From NCBI GenBank assembly GCA_003153575.1, contig PLZW01000016.1:3895-67894 (forward strand): DNA of 64,000 bases, given 5' to 3'. The translations under genes were made by a program, and so were the position numbers. Source of the DNA: Acidimicrobiaceae bacterium (GTDB lineage Bacteria > Actinomycetota > Acidimicrobiia > Acidimicrobiales > RAAP-2). Position 1 is the first letter of the stretch. Each line of letters begins with the position of its first letter. Below the pieces are notes generated by a model. That model was given only the letters and a program-made list of their open reading frames with translations. It made no database searches and was not told the DNA's origin. Positions 49,038 to 58,600 of this stretch are shown here, one piece after another.

Positions 49038-50171
49038 ATGCGGTCTCCCCGTATCGCCATCCTCGTTGCCGGCATTGCTCTAGCGGCAACATCGTGCTTT
49101 GCGGCGACCGCGGCAACCGCTGCTTCCCAAGGATCGCCCACGCACGTGACGTCGATCTGGCTGAAGTCGGCGACCTACACACCCAAAGCACCATCTGGTG
49201 CGACCGACGACTACCACTGCACCGTGCTCGATCCGCACGTCAGCCACAGTGCGTACATCATTTCGAGCCAATTCTTCCCCGGTAGCGTCGAGGATCACCA
49301 CGCTGCCCTCTTCCTCTTGCCGCAATCGCTCGTGGCACAGGCCAGACAAGACGAGGTGTTCAAACATGGCTGGCCGTGTTTCGGCGAGGGGACACTGCCG
49401 AACACCCCGCTGACCGATTTTGCCGCGATCACGCTGCTGAGCAACTGGTCGCCAGGATCCGGGGCGGTTGATTTCCCGAGAGGTGCGGGGTTCGTCATTC
49501 CGGCCGGAAGCATGGTGATCATGCAGGTCCACTACAACCTGCTGGTTGGTGACAGGCCGGTAAGGAACGCCTTGGTCCTTCACACCGTCCCGTTGTCGAC
49601 ACCCCTCATGCCACTGCACGTCCAGGAGATGGAGGCGGCTCCTGACATCCCCTGTCCTGCCGGTGTCACCGGTCCTCTGTGCGATCGAGCCGCCTCACTC
49701 GCCAATCAGGGTCTGCGGTTCGGCGGGACCGCCGTGCTCGAGGTCGATGGAATCGAGGCGCTCTGCGGGCACAGCCCGTCGAACCCACCGGTCGGTGACT
49801 CGACGTCCTGTACGTCCCACCTGGGCACGGGTGGATACCTCGTCAGGGTCGCACCGCACATGCATCTGCTGGGTGTGGGCTTCACCATGGTCCTCGACCC
49901 GGGAACACCCCAGGCCAAGACGGTCCTCAACGTCCCCAACTACGACTTCCACCACCAGCGGGCCTACAACTTGGCCAGACCTGTTCCGGTCACCGCTGGT
50001 GAACCCGTCCAGATCACCTGCACCTATGACCCGACCCTGGCCCAGGAACTCCCCATCCTGCGGAAGGTCCCACCCCACTTCGTCACCTGGGGAGACGGAT
50101 CTACGGACGAGATGTGCGTGGGTGTGGCTTGGACGTCAGCCAAGCTTCCGAATTCTCACGACCCGATCTGA
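49038..50171 (+). CDS. Secreted PHM/DBH-like copper type II monooxygenase
   Basis: A 377-residue exported protein. The N-terminal signal runs RIAILVAGIALAATSC; either signal peptidase I cleaves after ATAA, or Cys20 is an imperfect lipobox. It keeps all copper ligands of peptidylglycine alpha-hydroxylating monooxygenase in order: His87-His88 (EDHHAA) and His165 (MQVHYN) for CuH, His274-x-His276 (APHMHLLG) and Met359 (DEMCVG) for CuM. Many Cys residues (CPAGVTGPLC, ALCGH, TSCTSH, ITCTYD) fit extracellular disulfides. Expected chemistry is copper-dependent hydroxylation outside the cytoplasm; the substrate is unknown. G+C is lower than in the flanks, hinting at acquisition. Followed by a possible weak stem at 50162-50190. 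Confidence 0.78.
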   Translation: MRSPRIAILVAGIALAATSCFAATAATAASQGSPTHVTSIWLKSATYTPKAPSGATDDYHCTVLDPHVSHSAYIISSQFFPGSVEDHHAALFLLPQSLVAQARQDEVFKHGWPCFGEGTLPNTPLTDFAAITLLSNWSPGSGAVDFPRGAGFVIPAGSMVIMQVHYNLLVGDRPVRNALVLHTVPLSTPLMPLHVQEMEAAPDIPCPAGVTGPLCDRAASLANQGLRFGGTAVLEVDGIEALCGHSPSNPPVGDSTSCTSHLGTGGYLVRVAPHMHLLGVGFTMVLDPGTPQAKTVLNVPNYDFHHQRAYNLARPVPVTAGEPVQITCTYDPTLAQELPILRKVPPHFVTWGDGSTDEMCVGVAWTSAKLPNSHDPI

Positions 50172-50445
50172 TCGACCCCATCTGATCGGGCGCGATCCGA
50201 GAGCCCCGGCATTCATCAGCTTGGCCCAGGGTCGAGCGAGCCGCTCGTACGAACTCCGTCCACGTGTGCGACCCCAGTTGCCCGCGATGCCGGGGCACGG
50301 CGCACGGTACAGTGAATGCCGGATTGATGTTGAACCAGATCTTGGTCGGGCCGGTGGAATCGCCGCTGGAGGAGAGGCCCGGCCGATCGTCCGCAGAAGC
50401 CGATGCCCGCCACCGGGAACTCGCCACGACTACAGAGGAGCCACT

Positions 50446-51642
50446 GTGCGGCATCGACTCGACTACCCGGTCTTCGACGCAGACAACCACATGTATGAGC
50501 AGGCAGATGCGTTCACCCGCTACCTGCCCAAGGAGTACCAGCACGTCATCAAGCTGGTGCAGGTGAACGGTCGCGACAAGCTCGCCATCAAGAACACCAT
50601 CTCCGAGTACATCCCGAATCCGACCTTCAGCGTGGTGGCCCAACCGGGAGCGCAGGAGCAGTTCTTCAAGCACGGAAACCCCGAGGGCAAGAGCCGGCGC
50701 GAGATCCTCGGCAAACCCATGCGGTCACCGGACGCCTTCTTCAGGCCCGAGCCTCGACTGCAGCTCATGGACGAGCAAGGGGTCGACCGCGCCATCATGT
50801 GGCCCACCCTGGCCAGCGTCCTCGAAGAGCGCCTCACCGACGACCCTGAGGCCACCCATGCCGTCATCCACGCCTTCAATCAGTGGATGCACGAGGAGTG
50901 GACCTTCAACTACAAGGGGCGGATCTTCGCCGCCCCGGTGATCACGCTGCCGATCGTCGACGAGGCCATCAAGGAGCTCGACTGGATCGCCGAGCGCGGC
51001 GCCAAGATCCTCTTGATCCGCCCGGCTCCCGTCCCGAGCCTGCGCGGCTTCCGCTCCTTCGCCCTGCCGGAGTTCGATCCCTTCTGGGCCAAGGTCGTCG
51101 AGTACGACATCACGGTGGGCATGCACGCCTCCGACGACGGGCTGACCCGCTATTTCAACCAGTGGAACGGCCACTTCGACGAGCACCTCCCCTTCTCCGA
51201 CGCCAACGCGTTCATCGACGTACAGCACCAGATGAGCCGCGGCATCTTCGACGCCATGGCGTCCTCGGTCACCCACGGCATGCTGTCCAGATTCCCTGAG
51301 CTGCGGGTCCTCCCGGTGGAGAATGGATCGGGTTGGGTACTGCCCCTCCTCGACGCGCTCGGTCGCTCGTATGCGAAACAGCCGAAGCTCTACCTCGAGG
51401 ACCCCGTGGAGGTGGTTCGGCGCAACATCTGGATCCACCCCTTCTTCGAGGAGGACCCACTGGGTCTCATCAAAGCCATCGGCACCAAGCGGGTCATCTT
51501 CGGCTCGGACTTCCCGCACCCCGAGGGCCTGGCGGACCCCCTCTCCTACGTCCGCGAGCTCGAAGGCCTACCGGAAGCGGACATCAGGGCCATCATGGGC
51601 GGCAACCTCGCCGAGGCACTCCGGCTCCCGTCGGCTGCCTGA
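50446..51642 (+). CDS. Amidohydrolase-2 family hydrolase, paralogue B
   Basis: A 398-residue metal-dependent hydrolase, the same length as its paralogue at 35174-36370. Active-site blocks are VFDADNHMYE, VGMHASDDG and IFGSDFPHPEGLADP. GTG 50446 has GAGGAG seven bases upstream. It lies alone on the plus strand, convergent with the TetR/P450/ligase operon. Like paralogue A it neighbours a related P450, so the pairing of enzyme types is conserved after duplication. A 274-base leader region precedes it; TACAGT at 50308-50313 is a possible -10 box. Confidence 0.87.
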   Translation: MRHRLDYPVFDADNHMYEQADAFTRYLPKEYQHVIKLVQVNGRDKLAIKNTISEYIPNPTFSVVAQPGAQEQFFKHGNPEGKSRREILGKPMRSPDAFFRPEPRLQLMDEQGVDRAIMWPTLASVLEERLTDDPEATHAVIHAFNQWMHEEWTFNYKGRIFAAPVITLPIVDEAIKELDWIAERGAKILLIRPAPVPSLRGFRSFALPEFDPFWAKVVEYDITVGMHASDDGLTRYFNQWNGHFDEHLPFSDANAFIDVQHQMSRGIFDAMASSVTHGMLSRFPELRVLPVENGSGWVLPLLDALGRSYAKQPKLYLEDPVEVVRRNIWIHPFFEEDPLGLIKAIGTKRVIFGSDFPHPEGLADPLSYVRELEGLPEADIRAIMGGNLAEALRLPSAA

Positions 51643-51666
51643 CCGCCGGGCGGATTCCAACCGGGT

Positions 51667-52275
51667 TCAGTCCGGTCCCCGATCCTTCCGCACCGCCTGC
51701 TCGACCAACCCGATCACCCACGAGACGGCCCGGACGGCCTCGTCGGCATCGAGTTGCCAGTCACCGACGAGGCGCTCGAACGCGGCCACGCTCCACAGCA
51801 CGTCCAGCATGGCCGCAGCCTGCACCTGGCGTCCCGCGGGCCATTGCCGGCTCGCGGCCGACACCGCGCCCAGCAGGGCGTCCTTCTGTCGTCGGTTGGC
51901 ATCGACGAGGGTGGGATCGAGCGGCGGTCGGGGCTCAACCGGATACGACGAGACGTGTTCGAAGATCTGCGCGGCGACAGTGGCGACGCCGTCGAGCTGC
52001 ATGCCGTCGAGGTCGATACCCGCCTCCTGCTCGAGCCGGTGCATGACGGCATCGGCCAGCCCGCGCTCGTTGCCGAAGTGGCGGTAGACGGTCCGCTCGC
52101 TCACCGCGGCGCGCTCGGCCACGGCCCGCACCGTGAGTCGCTTCCAGTCCCGCACCGACCCGCCGTGGATGAGTTCGGAGCCGGCGGCGACGATCCGCTC
52201 CCGGGTGCCCCCGGCGCGCTGGCGGCGCAGTGTCCCGTCGTAGGCCCGGACCGGCCGGACGGGTTCGACGGTCAA
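51667..52275 (-). CDS. TetR-family regulator with TTG start
   Basis: A 202-residue TetR regulator with HTH TVRAVAERAAVSERTVYRHFGNERGLADAVM and a helical ligand domain. No ATG or GTG fits the N-terminus; TTG at 52275 overlaps the P450 stop as TTGA, mirroring the ATGA/GTGA couplings around it, and is therefore taken as the start. Being the last gene of the small protein-ligase-P450-TetR operon it probably regulates that operon. Convergent with amidohydrolase B, 24 bases apart. Confidence 0.8.
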   Translation of the reverse strand: MTVEPVRPVRAYDGTLRRQRAGGTRERIVAAGSELIHGGSVRDWKRLTVRAVAERAAVSERTVYRHFGNERGLADAVMHRLEQEAGIDLDGMQLDGVATVAAQIFEHVSSYPVEPRPPLDPTLVDANRRQKDALLGAVSAASRQWPAGRQVQAAAMLDVLWSVAAFERLVGDWQLDADEAVRAVSWVIGLVEQAVRKDRGPD

Positions 52276-53468
52276 GGGACGGTGACCGGTAGGATCTCCC
52301 ACCCCCGGACCGTCGATGTGGGCGCCAGCCCGGCGTGGTCCAGGTCGACCTCCCACGTGGGGAACCGGTTCAGGACCTCGTCGAGTGCCACCCGACCTTC
52401 GAGCCGGGCCAACGCCGCGCCCAGGCAGAGGTGGATGCCGAACCCGAAGGTGAGCGGCGGTCCGTCCGTGCGGTGGATGTCGAAGCGGTCGCCGTCGGGG
52501 AACCGGCGGTCGTCGTGGTTGGCGGCCGCCGGGATCATCTGCACGATGCTCCCCTCGGGCACCTCCTGCCCGTGGAGCTCGACGGCCCGGGAGGTGACCC
52601 TGGCCATGTGAGGTGCCGGCGTCTCGAACCTGAGCAGCTCCTCGATGGCCCCCGGAATCAGCGAGCGGTCCTCGACCAGCTCGCGTCGTTGGTCGGGATG
52701 ATCGCCCAGCACCTTGCCGGTCCATCCGATGAGGCGCGTCGTGGTCTCGTTTCCGGCTCCGGCCACCACGGCGATATAGGTGAGCAGCTCGTCGCGGGAC
52801 AACCGCCGCACCTCCCCCGTCTCGTCCTCGAACTCCGCCCGCAGGAGCTCGGTCATGATGTCGTCGGACGGGTGCTCCGCCCGCCAATCGATGTAGTCGC
52901 CGAACTGGTCGCCGTCGATGAAGTGCTCGCTCACATCCATCGGCTGGCCGGCTTCGGTGCGGAGGTTGCGGTCGGTGCTGTCCCGGACCGCCTCCTGGTC
53001 CTGCTCGGGGATCCCGAGGAGCATGCCGATGACGCGCATCGGCATCTGCGCGCCCAGGTCGGCGATGAAGTCGAATCCACCGGCACCGACCAGGGGATCG
53101 AGGCTCCGGACGCAGAACTCCCGGATCTTCGGCTCGAGCTCGGCCACCCTTCTCGGCGAGAACACCCGGGACAGGAGCCGCCGGTGGACCGTGTGGACCG
53201 GGGGATCCTCGAAGATCAGCACACCTGACGGCATCTCGATCCCGGCCCGGATCAGCTCGATGATGCCCCCGCGGCCCGAGATGAACGTCTTGGAGTCCAG
53301 CAGGCCCTTCTCGACGTCGGCGAACCGGGTCAGCGCGTAGAAGTCGTGCCGCTCGTTGTAGTACAGCGGCGCCTCCTCACGCATCCGGCGGTACACCGGG
53401 TACGGGTCGGCGTCGATGCCCACGTCGTAGGGGTCGTAGTACACGTCGCTCGCACCCTGCACCGTCAT
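52272..53468 (-). CDS. Cytochrome P450, paralogue B
   Basis: A 398-residue P450 with haem motif FGFGIHLCLG (Cys348), I-helix GAGNETTT and ExxR EELLR. Highly similar to the P450 at 36732-37931 over its whole length, including YYDPYD at the N-terminus and the shared RLEGRVALDEVL tail. ATG 53468 has GGAGG nearby. It differs at the substrate-recognition B-C region (SGRGGIIELIRAGIE against SAKGTLLEIIKSGME), so the substrates may be related. Third gene of the operon after the ligase (72-base gap); overlaps the TetR start. Confidence 0.93.
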   Translation of the reverse strand: MTVQGASDVYYDPYDVGIDADPYPVYRRMREEAPLYYNERHDFYALTRFADVEKGLLDSKTFISGRGGIIELIRAGIEMPSGVLIFEDPPVHTVHRRLLSRVFSPRRVAELEPKIREFCVRSLDPLVGAGGFDFIADLGAQMPMRVIGMLLGIPEQDQEAVRDSTDRNLRTEAGQPMDVSEHFIDGDQFGDYIDWRAEHPSDDIMTELLRAEFEDETGEVRRLSRDELLTYIAVVAGAGNETTTRLIGWTGKVLGDHPDQRRELVEDRSLIPGAIEELLRFETPAPHMARVTSRAVELHGQEVPEGSIVQMIPAAANHDDRRFPDGDRFDIHRTDGPPLTFGFGIHLCLGAALARLEGRVALDEVLNRFPTWEVDLDHAGLAPTSTVRGWEILPVTVP

Positions 53469-53540
53469 CGGACACCTCCAGGAATATTCATGTCGTACTC
53501 TGACACGAAGTTGCGGGGCCGATCAAGCGCCACGCCGGAA

Positions 53541-55043
53541 TCAGCCGAAGCGGATGGCGAGCTCTTCGCGGAGCACCCTGCGGAGCAGCTTGCCGGTCTC
53601 GTTGAAGGGCAGGTCGGCCCGGACCTCGATCCGCTCGGGCGTCCGGGTCGACCGCAGTGCGGCCCGCACGAACGCGCGCAGCTCGTCCTCGTCGATCTCG
53701 GCGCCCCCGGCGGGCACAACGGCGGCCACGACCTTCTCCCCCCACTCGGGGTCGGGGATGCCCACGACGGCGGCGGCGGCCACGGAAGGGTGCGCCAGGA
53801 GCACGGTCTCGATCTCGCCCGGCGAGAGGTTCTCACCGCCGCGCACGATGACGTCGTCGAGCCGTCCGTGCACGAAGAGGTAGCCCTCGTCGTCGAGGTG
53901 CCCCTCGTCGCGGGTGTTGAACCAGCCGTCGTCCGATCCGCCGCCCTGGCCCTCATACTCCCCGGCCACCTGTTCGCCGCGGACCCAGATCTCGCCCCGT
54001 TGGCCAGGGCCGAGGGCCGTGCCACTCGCGCCGCGCACGACGACCTCCACGGTCGGGAGCGGCCGGCCCACCGAAGCCAGCCGAGTTCGCACGGCCGGGT
54101 CATCGCTGGCATGGGCCCGGCGATGGTCGTCGGGGCCCAAGAGGGCGATGGTGCTCGCCGTCTCGGTGAGCCCGTAGGCGTTCACGAACCCGGCACCGGG
54201 CAGCAGGGCCATCGCCCGTTCGATGACCGACAGCGGCATCGGGCCCCCGCCGTAGGAGAGCGACCGCAACGACGGGAGCCCGCCGCCGTCCTCGGCGATC
54301 ACGTCGAGGATGCGGTTGAGCATGGTCGGGACCACCATGGCGTGGGTCACAGCCTCGGCCCGCACCAGGTCGACCCAGACGTGGGGCTCGAATGTCTCGA
54401 CGTGCACGACCCGGCGCCCCGAGTAGGTCGACGACAGCACCGACGAGATCCCGGCGATGTGATAGGGCGGCACGCTGACAATGGCCGCCTCGTCCTCGCC
54501 GGCCCCGGCGAACTCGACCGTCGAGATCACATACGAGGTCAGGTTCCGGTTGCGGAGCACCGCGGCTTTCGGTGCGCCGGTCGTCCCGCTCGTGTACAGC
54601 AGGACGGCGACGCTGTCCGGATCGCCCCCGTAGGGGTCAGCCTCGGCCACCGACGGATCGACGGTGCGCTCCAGGAACTCCTTGCGCTCGAGGAGCTCGA
54701 CTCCCGGGATGGTGCCCAGGCGGTCGGCGACCCCCTCTCCGGTGATGACCGTGGCCGGCGCCGTGCGGGCCACCAGGTCGCGCAGTTGCTCGTCCGTGAG
54801 CCGGTAGTTGATGGGGACGAACGGCTTGCCGGCCAGGGCGGCGCCGAACAGTGCGATCGGGACGGCCTCGGAGTTCAGGTCGATCAATGCCACCCGTTCG
54901 CCGGGCATGTCGGCCAGGATCGTGCCGGCCCGCCGGGCCCGGGCGGCCAACTCGGCCACGGTGGTGCCGTCGGTGCGGGAGCCGAGCGCGACGCGCTCGC
55001 CCATGCCGTCGGCGGCCATCTGCAGGAGCATCCCGACATGCAT
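53541..55043 (-). CDS. Acyl-CoA synthetase (AMP-forming)
   Basis: A 500-residue ANL ligase: LYTSGTTGAPKAAVLRNRN, AYGLTETAS, WFNTRDEGHLDDEGY (TRDEG replacing the common TGD), VIVRGGENLSPGEIE and NETGKLLRR with the catalytic Lys. ATG 55043 lies 10 bases after the small upstream gene, without its own Shine-Dalgarno. It would activate a carboxylic acid, possibly the P450 product from the next gene. Confidence 0.88.
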   Translation of the reverse strand: MHVGMLLQMAADGMGERVALGSRTDGTTVAELAARARRAGTILADMPGERVALIDLNSEAVPIALFGAALAGKPFVPINYRLTDEQLRDLVARTAPATVITGEGVADRLGTIPGVELLERKEFLERTVDPSVAEADPYGGDPDSVAVLLYTSGTTGAPKAAVLRNRNLTSYVISTVEFAGAGEDEAAIVSVPPYHIAGISSVLSSTYSGRRVVHVETFEPHVWVDLVRAEAVTHAMVVPTMLNRILDVIAEDGGGLPSLRSLSYGGGPMPLSVIERAMALLPGAGFVNAYGLTETASTIALLGPDDHRRAHASDDPAVRTRLASVGRPLPTVEVVVRGASGTALGPGQRGEIWVRGEQVAGEYEGQGGGSDDGWFNTRDEGHLDDEGYLFVHGRLDDVIVRGGENLSPGEIETVLLAHPSVAAAAVVGIPDPEWGEKVVAAVVPAGGAEIDEDELRAFVRAALRSTRTPERIEVRADLPFNETGKLLRRVLREELAIRFG

Positions 55044-55053
55044 GGTCGGTCGG

Positions 55054-55368
55054 TCAGTCCGAGGAGGGGAGGGGCTTGGCGTCCTTGAGCACGAGGAGCT
55101 CGGCACCGACGGACAACGACGATGTCCCGCCCTTCGAGCAGAGCAGTTCGAGGGCGTCAGTTCCGTCGGTGTACCGCTTGCCGATCTGTGCACCGTCGTC
55201 GTACCCCGGCACCGCCGACAACCCGGTCGGCGGCTCGTCGCCGATCGGGACCATGGGGTGGCCGCCGCTCTGCAGGTCGACCGGATCGGCCGGCGCCTTG
55301 ATGACGACGACCTCGGCCTCGCAGACCGCAGAACGGAACCTCGCCCCGGGCTTCAGCTCGACTGCCAC
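55054..55368 (-). CDS. Small conserved protein next to acyl-CoA ligase, function unknown
   Basis: A 104-residue soluble protein rich in small residues. GTG 55368 is chosen because GGGGGAGGA lies six bases upstream and the frame then begins AVELKPGARFRSAVC. Notable elements are CEAEVVVIKAPADPVDL, GGHPMVPI, KRYTD and the closing LKDAKPLPSSD. Two Cys residues (in AVCEAE and LLCSKGG) may matter. I recall similar short proteins beside acyl-CoA ligases in actinobacteria, without a function. It heads the operon with ligase, P450 and TetR, so a carrier, chaperone or ligand-binding role in that pathway is possible. Confidence 0.68.
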   Translation of the reverse strand: MAVELKPGARFRSAVCEAEVVVIKAPADPVDLQSGGHPMVPIGDEPPTGLSAVPGYDDGAQIGKRYTDGTDALELLCSKGGTSSLSVGAELLVLKDAKPLPSSD

Positions 55369-55495
55369 CGACGTCCTCCCCCTTGTTCCGGTTCCGTCCA
55401 TCGGAACACCGTCTGACGGGGCAGCATGCCATGCCACACCCGACTCGGCAGCATCCCATGCCGCACCTGCCCGTGCAAACCAGCCTCTCCGTCCT

Positions 55496-55510
55496 GGAAA
55501 CGTCATTTCC
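55496..55510. promoter_or_regulatory. Inverted repeat GGAAA-CGTCA-TTTCC
   Basis: A perfect 5-5-5 inverted repeat in the 241-base divergent gap between the small protein operon (minus) and icmF (plus). Its architecture resembles the recurrent GAGAA palindrome but the bases differ. Possible operator for one of the two units. Confidence 0.4.
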
Positions 55511-55537
55511 GCTCCCCTTGCGGCCTGCGGCGAGCGC

Positions 55538-55571
55538 ATTCGGACAAAGTATTCGGACGTCGTAGTAATAT
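55538..55571 (+). promoter_or_regulatory. icmF promoter with ATTCGGAC direct repeat
   Basis: TAATAT (55566-55571) is a strong -10 box in an AT-rich patch. ATTCGGAC occurs twice, at 55538-55545 and 55551-55558, 13 bases apart, covering the -35 region, where CGGACA is the nearest match to TTGACA. Transcription should start near 55578, the ATG of a short leader ORF. The direct repeat may bind an activator or replace a poor -35 box. Confidence 0.5.
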
Positions 55572-55577
55572 GAGGGA

Positions 55578-55613
55578 ATGACCGCAATTTCCGGCCGGCC
55601 CGGCCGACCATGA
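55578..55613 (+). CDS. Leaderless 11-codon upstream ORF of icmF
   Basis: An ATG seven bases after the TAATAT box opens an 11-codon frame (MTAISGRPGRP) whose TGA overlaps the icmF ATG as ATGA. The mRNA would begin at this ATG, so ribosomes would load leaderlessly and reinitiate on icmF, which lacks a good Shine-Dalgarno. The sequence contains a GC-rich CCGGCCGGCCCGGCCG segment able to fold. It could regulate icmF translation or simply provide coupling. Alternatively translation starts directly at 55610 and this ORF is chance. Confidence 0.45.
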   Translation: MTAISGRPGRP

Positions 55614-58600
55614 CCGAACTCCACCGACCGGTCCATCCGGTCCGGTTCGTGACCGCCGCCAGCCTGTTCGACGGGCACGACGCGGCCATCAACATCATGC
55701 GGCGCCTGCTGCAGACGCAGGGGGCCGAGGTGGTCCACCTGGGGCACAACCGGTCGGTCGACGAAGTGGTCCAGGCGGTCATCGAGGAGGACGCCCAGGG
55801 AGTCGCCGTCAGCTCCTATCAGGGCGGCCACATGGAGTATTTCCGGTACCTGGTGGACCGGCTCCGGGCCGAGGGGCGCCCGGACGTCCGGATCTACGGG
55901 GGCGGTGGAGGCGTCATCGTCGCCTCCGAGATCGAGGAGCTCGAGGCGTACGGGGTGCGGCGGATCTTCTCGCCGGCCGACGGCCAACGCCTCGGACTCG
56001 AGCACATGATCAACCTCCTCGTCGAGGAGTGCGACCGCAACCTGGCCGAGGGTGACCCGCCATCGCTGGAGTCGCTCCAGGAGGGCGACCGCAGGTCGTT
56101 GGCCCGGTGGATCACCTTCCTCGAGTCCGGGTCGGTCGACGACCACACACTGGACGCACTGCGCCGTGCCGCGGCACGTGCCGCGGTCCCGGTACTGGGT
56201 GTCACCGGGACGGGAGGGTCGGGGAAGTCATCACTGACCGATGAGCTGATACGCAGGTTCCGGATCGACCAGGAGGACAAACTCTCCGTGGCCGTGCTGG
56301 CCGTGGATCCCACCCGTCGCCGCGGAGGTGGTGCCCTCCTCGGCGACCGCATCCGCATGAACGCCATCGATGCGGACAACGTGTACTTCCGGTCATTGGC
56401 CACGCGGAACTCGGGGTCCGAGCTCCCACGGCAATTCCCACTCGTCGTGGCCGCCTGTGCCGTCGCCGGCTTCGACCTGGTGATCGCCGAGACCCCGGGC
56501 ATCGGCCAGGGCGACGCCGCCGTCACCGAGATAGCCGATGTCTCGCTCTACGTGATGACACCCGAGTACGGCGCCCCCTCGCAGCTGGAGAAGATCGACA
56601 TGCTCGAGCTGGCCGACGTCGTGGCCATCAACAAGTTCGACCGACGCGGTGCCGACGACGCCTATCGGCAGGTCTGCCGCCAATGGTCCCGGGACCACAG
56701 GGGCGGTCCCTCGGGGCCCGGTGCGGAGCCGGTGTTCGGCACCATCGCCTCCCGGTTCAACGATGACGGGACCACCGCGCTGTTCCACCGGTTGAAGGCG
56801 GAGCTGGTCGACAAGGGACTGGTCGCGACTGACGGCGTACTGACGGCCGGCACCGTGCGCACGTCGACGCGGGCGTCGGCCGTCGTACCCCCCGAGCGGC
56901 ACCGCTACCTGGCCGAGATCGCCTCCACCGTGCGCACCTACCACCTCACCACCGATCGTCTTGCCACCGAGGCACGGCGGGCCCAGCAGGTCGACGCCGT
57001 CGTCGCCATGGGTGCCGACCGGCAGATCGACCTCACCCCGCTCCACGCCATGGCCGCCGACCTCGAGGCCGCTTCCGATCCCGAGGCCCGGCGCCTCCTG
57101 GGCGAGTGGGAGACTCTACGGGCGTCGCTCGTCGACGAGGTCGGGCCAGCCATCGACGGGGACAGGTCGCCCGCCGGGCTGTGGCGCTCCTCGCTCGCCG
57201 GGACCCGTGTACCCCGGGTGGCGCTCCCCCGGACCACCGAGCACGGCGAACTTGTGCACTGGCTGCGCTCCGAGCACCTGCCCGGCCACTACCCGTACAC
57301 GGCCGGGGTCTTCACCTTCAAGCGGACCGGCGAGGACCCCGCCCGCATGTTCGCCGGCGAGGGTGACGCCCACCGCACCAACCGCAGGTTCCACCTCCTG
57401 GCCGACGGGCAGGAGGCCACCCGACTCTCGACCGCCTTCGACTCGGTGACCCTCTACGGGTTCGATCCGGACGAGCGACCGGACATCCGGGGGAAGATCG
57501 GGACCTCGGGGGTGTCGATCGCCACCGTCGACGACATGCGGGCGCTCTTCGACGGGTTCGACCTCTGCGACCCGGCCACGTCGGTCTCGATGACCATCAA
57601 CGGCCCGGCACCGACCATCCTGGCCATGTTCCTCAACGTGGCGATCGACCAGCGCCTCGATCGGTACGAGGCCGAGCACGGACGGCCGCCCACCGAGGCC
57701 GAGGCCGCCCAGGTCTCCGCCGACGTGCTCCGCACCGTTCGGGGCACCGTGCAGGCCGACATCCTGAAGGAGGACCAGGGCCAGAACACGTGCATCTTCT
57801 CCACCGAATTCTCCCTTGGGGTCATGGCCGACATGCAGGAGTGGTTCATCGGGCACGAGGTCCGGAACTTCTACTCGGTCTCCATTTCCGGCTATCACAT
57901 CGCCGAGGCGGGGGCCAACCCCGTCACCCAGCTCGCCTTCACCCTGGCCAACGGCTTCACCTATGTCGAGTCCTATCTTGCCCGGGGCATGGACGTGGAC
58001 GACTTCGCACCCAGCTTCTCGTTCTTCTTCTCCAACGGGATGGACCCCGAGTACACGGTGATCGGGCGCGTCGCCCGGCGGATCTGGGCCATCGCCATGA
58101 AGGAGCGCTACGGGGCCAACGACCGGTCGCAGAAGCTCAAGTATCACGTCCAGACGTCGGGTCGGTCCCTCCACGCCCAGGAGATGGACTTCAACGACAT
58201 CCGCACGACCCTCCAGGCGCTGTGCGCCATCTACGACAATGCCAACAGCCTCCACACCAATGCCTACGACGAGGCGGTGACCACGCCCACGGCCGAGTCC
58301 GTCCGACGTGCGCTGGCCATCCAGATGATCATCGCCAAGGAGTGGGGGCTGGCCCTCAACGAGAACCCCCTCCAGGGGAGCTTCATCGTGGAGGAGCTCA
58401 CCGATCTGCTCGAGGAGGCGGTGCTGGACGAGCTGGACCGGATCAGCGAGCGGGGCGGCGTCCTCGGGGCCATGGAGACCGGCTACCAGCGCGGTCGCAT
58501 CCAGGACGACTCGATGCTGTACGAGCACGGGAAGCACGACGGCACCCTGCCGATCGTCGGGGTGAACACGTTCATCGCCCCCGGCGGCGAAGCACCCCCG

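Noticed and set aside
50162-50190. CCCGATC/GATCGGG stem after the copper monooxygenase gene
   Set aside because: 15-base loop, no U-tract, and it overlaps the stop codon; too weak to list as a terminator.
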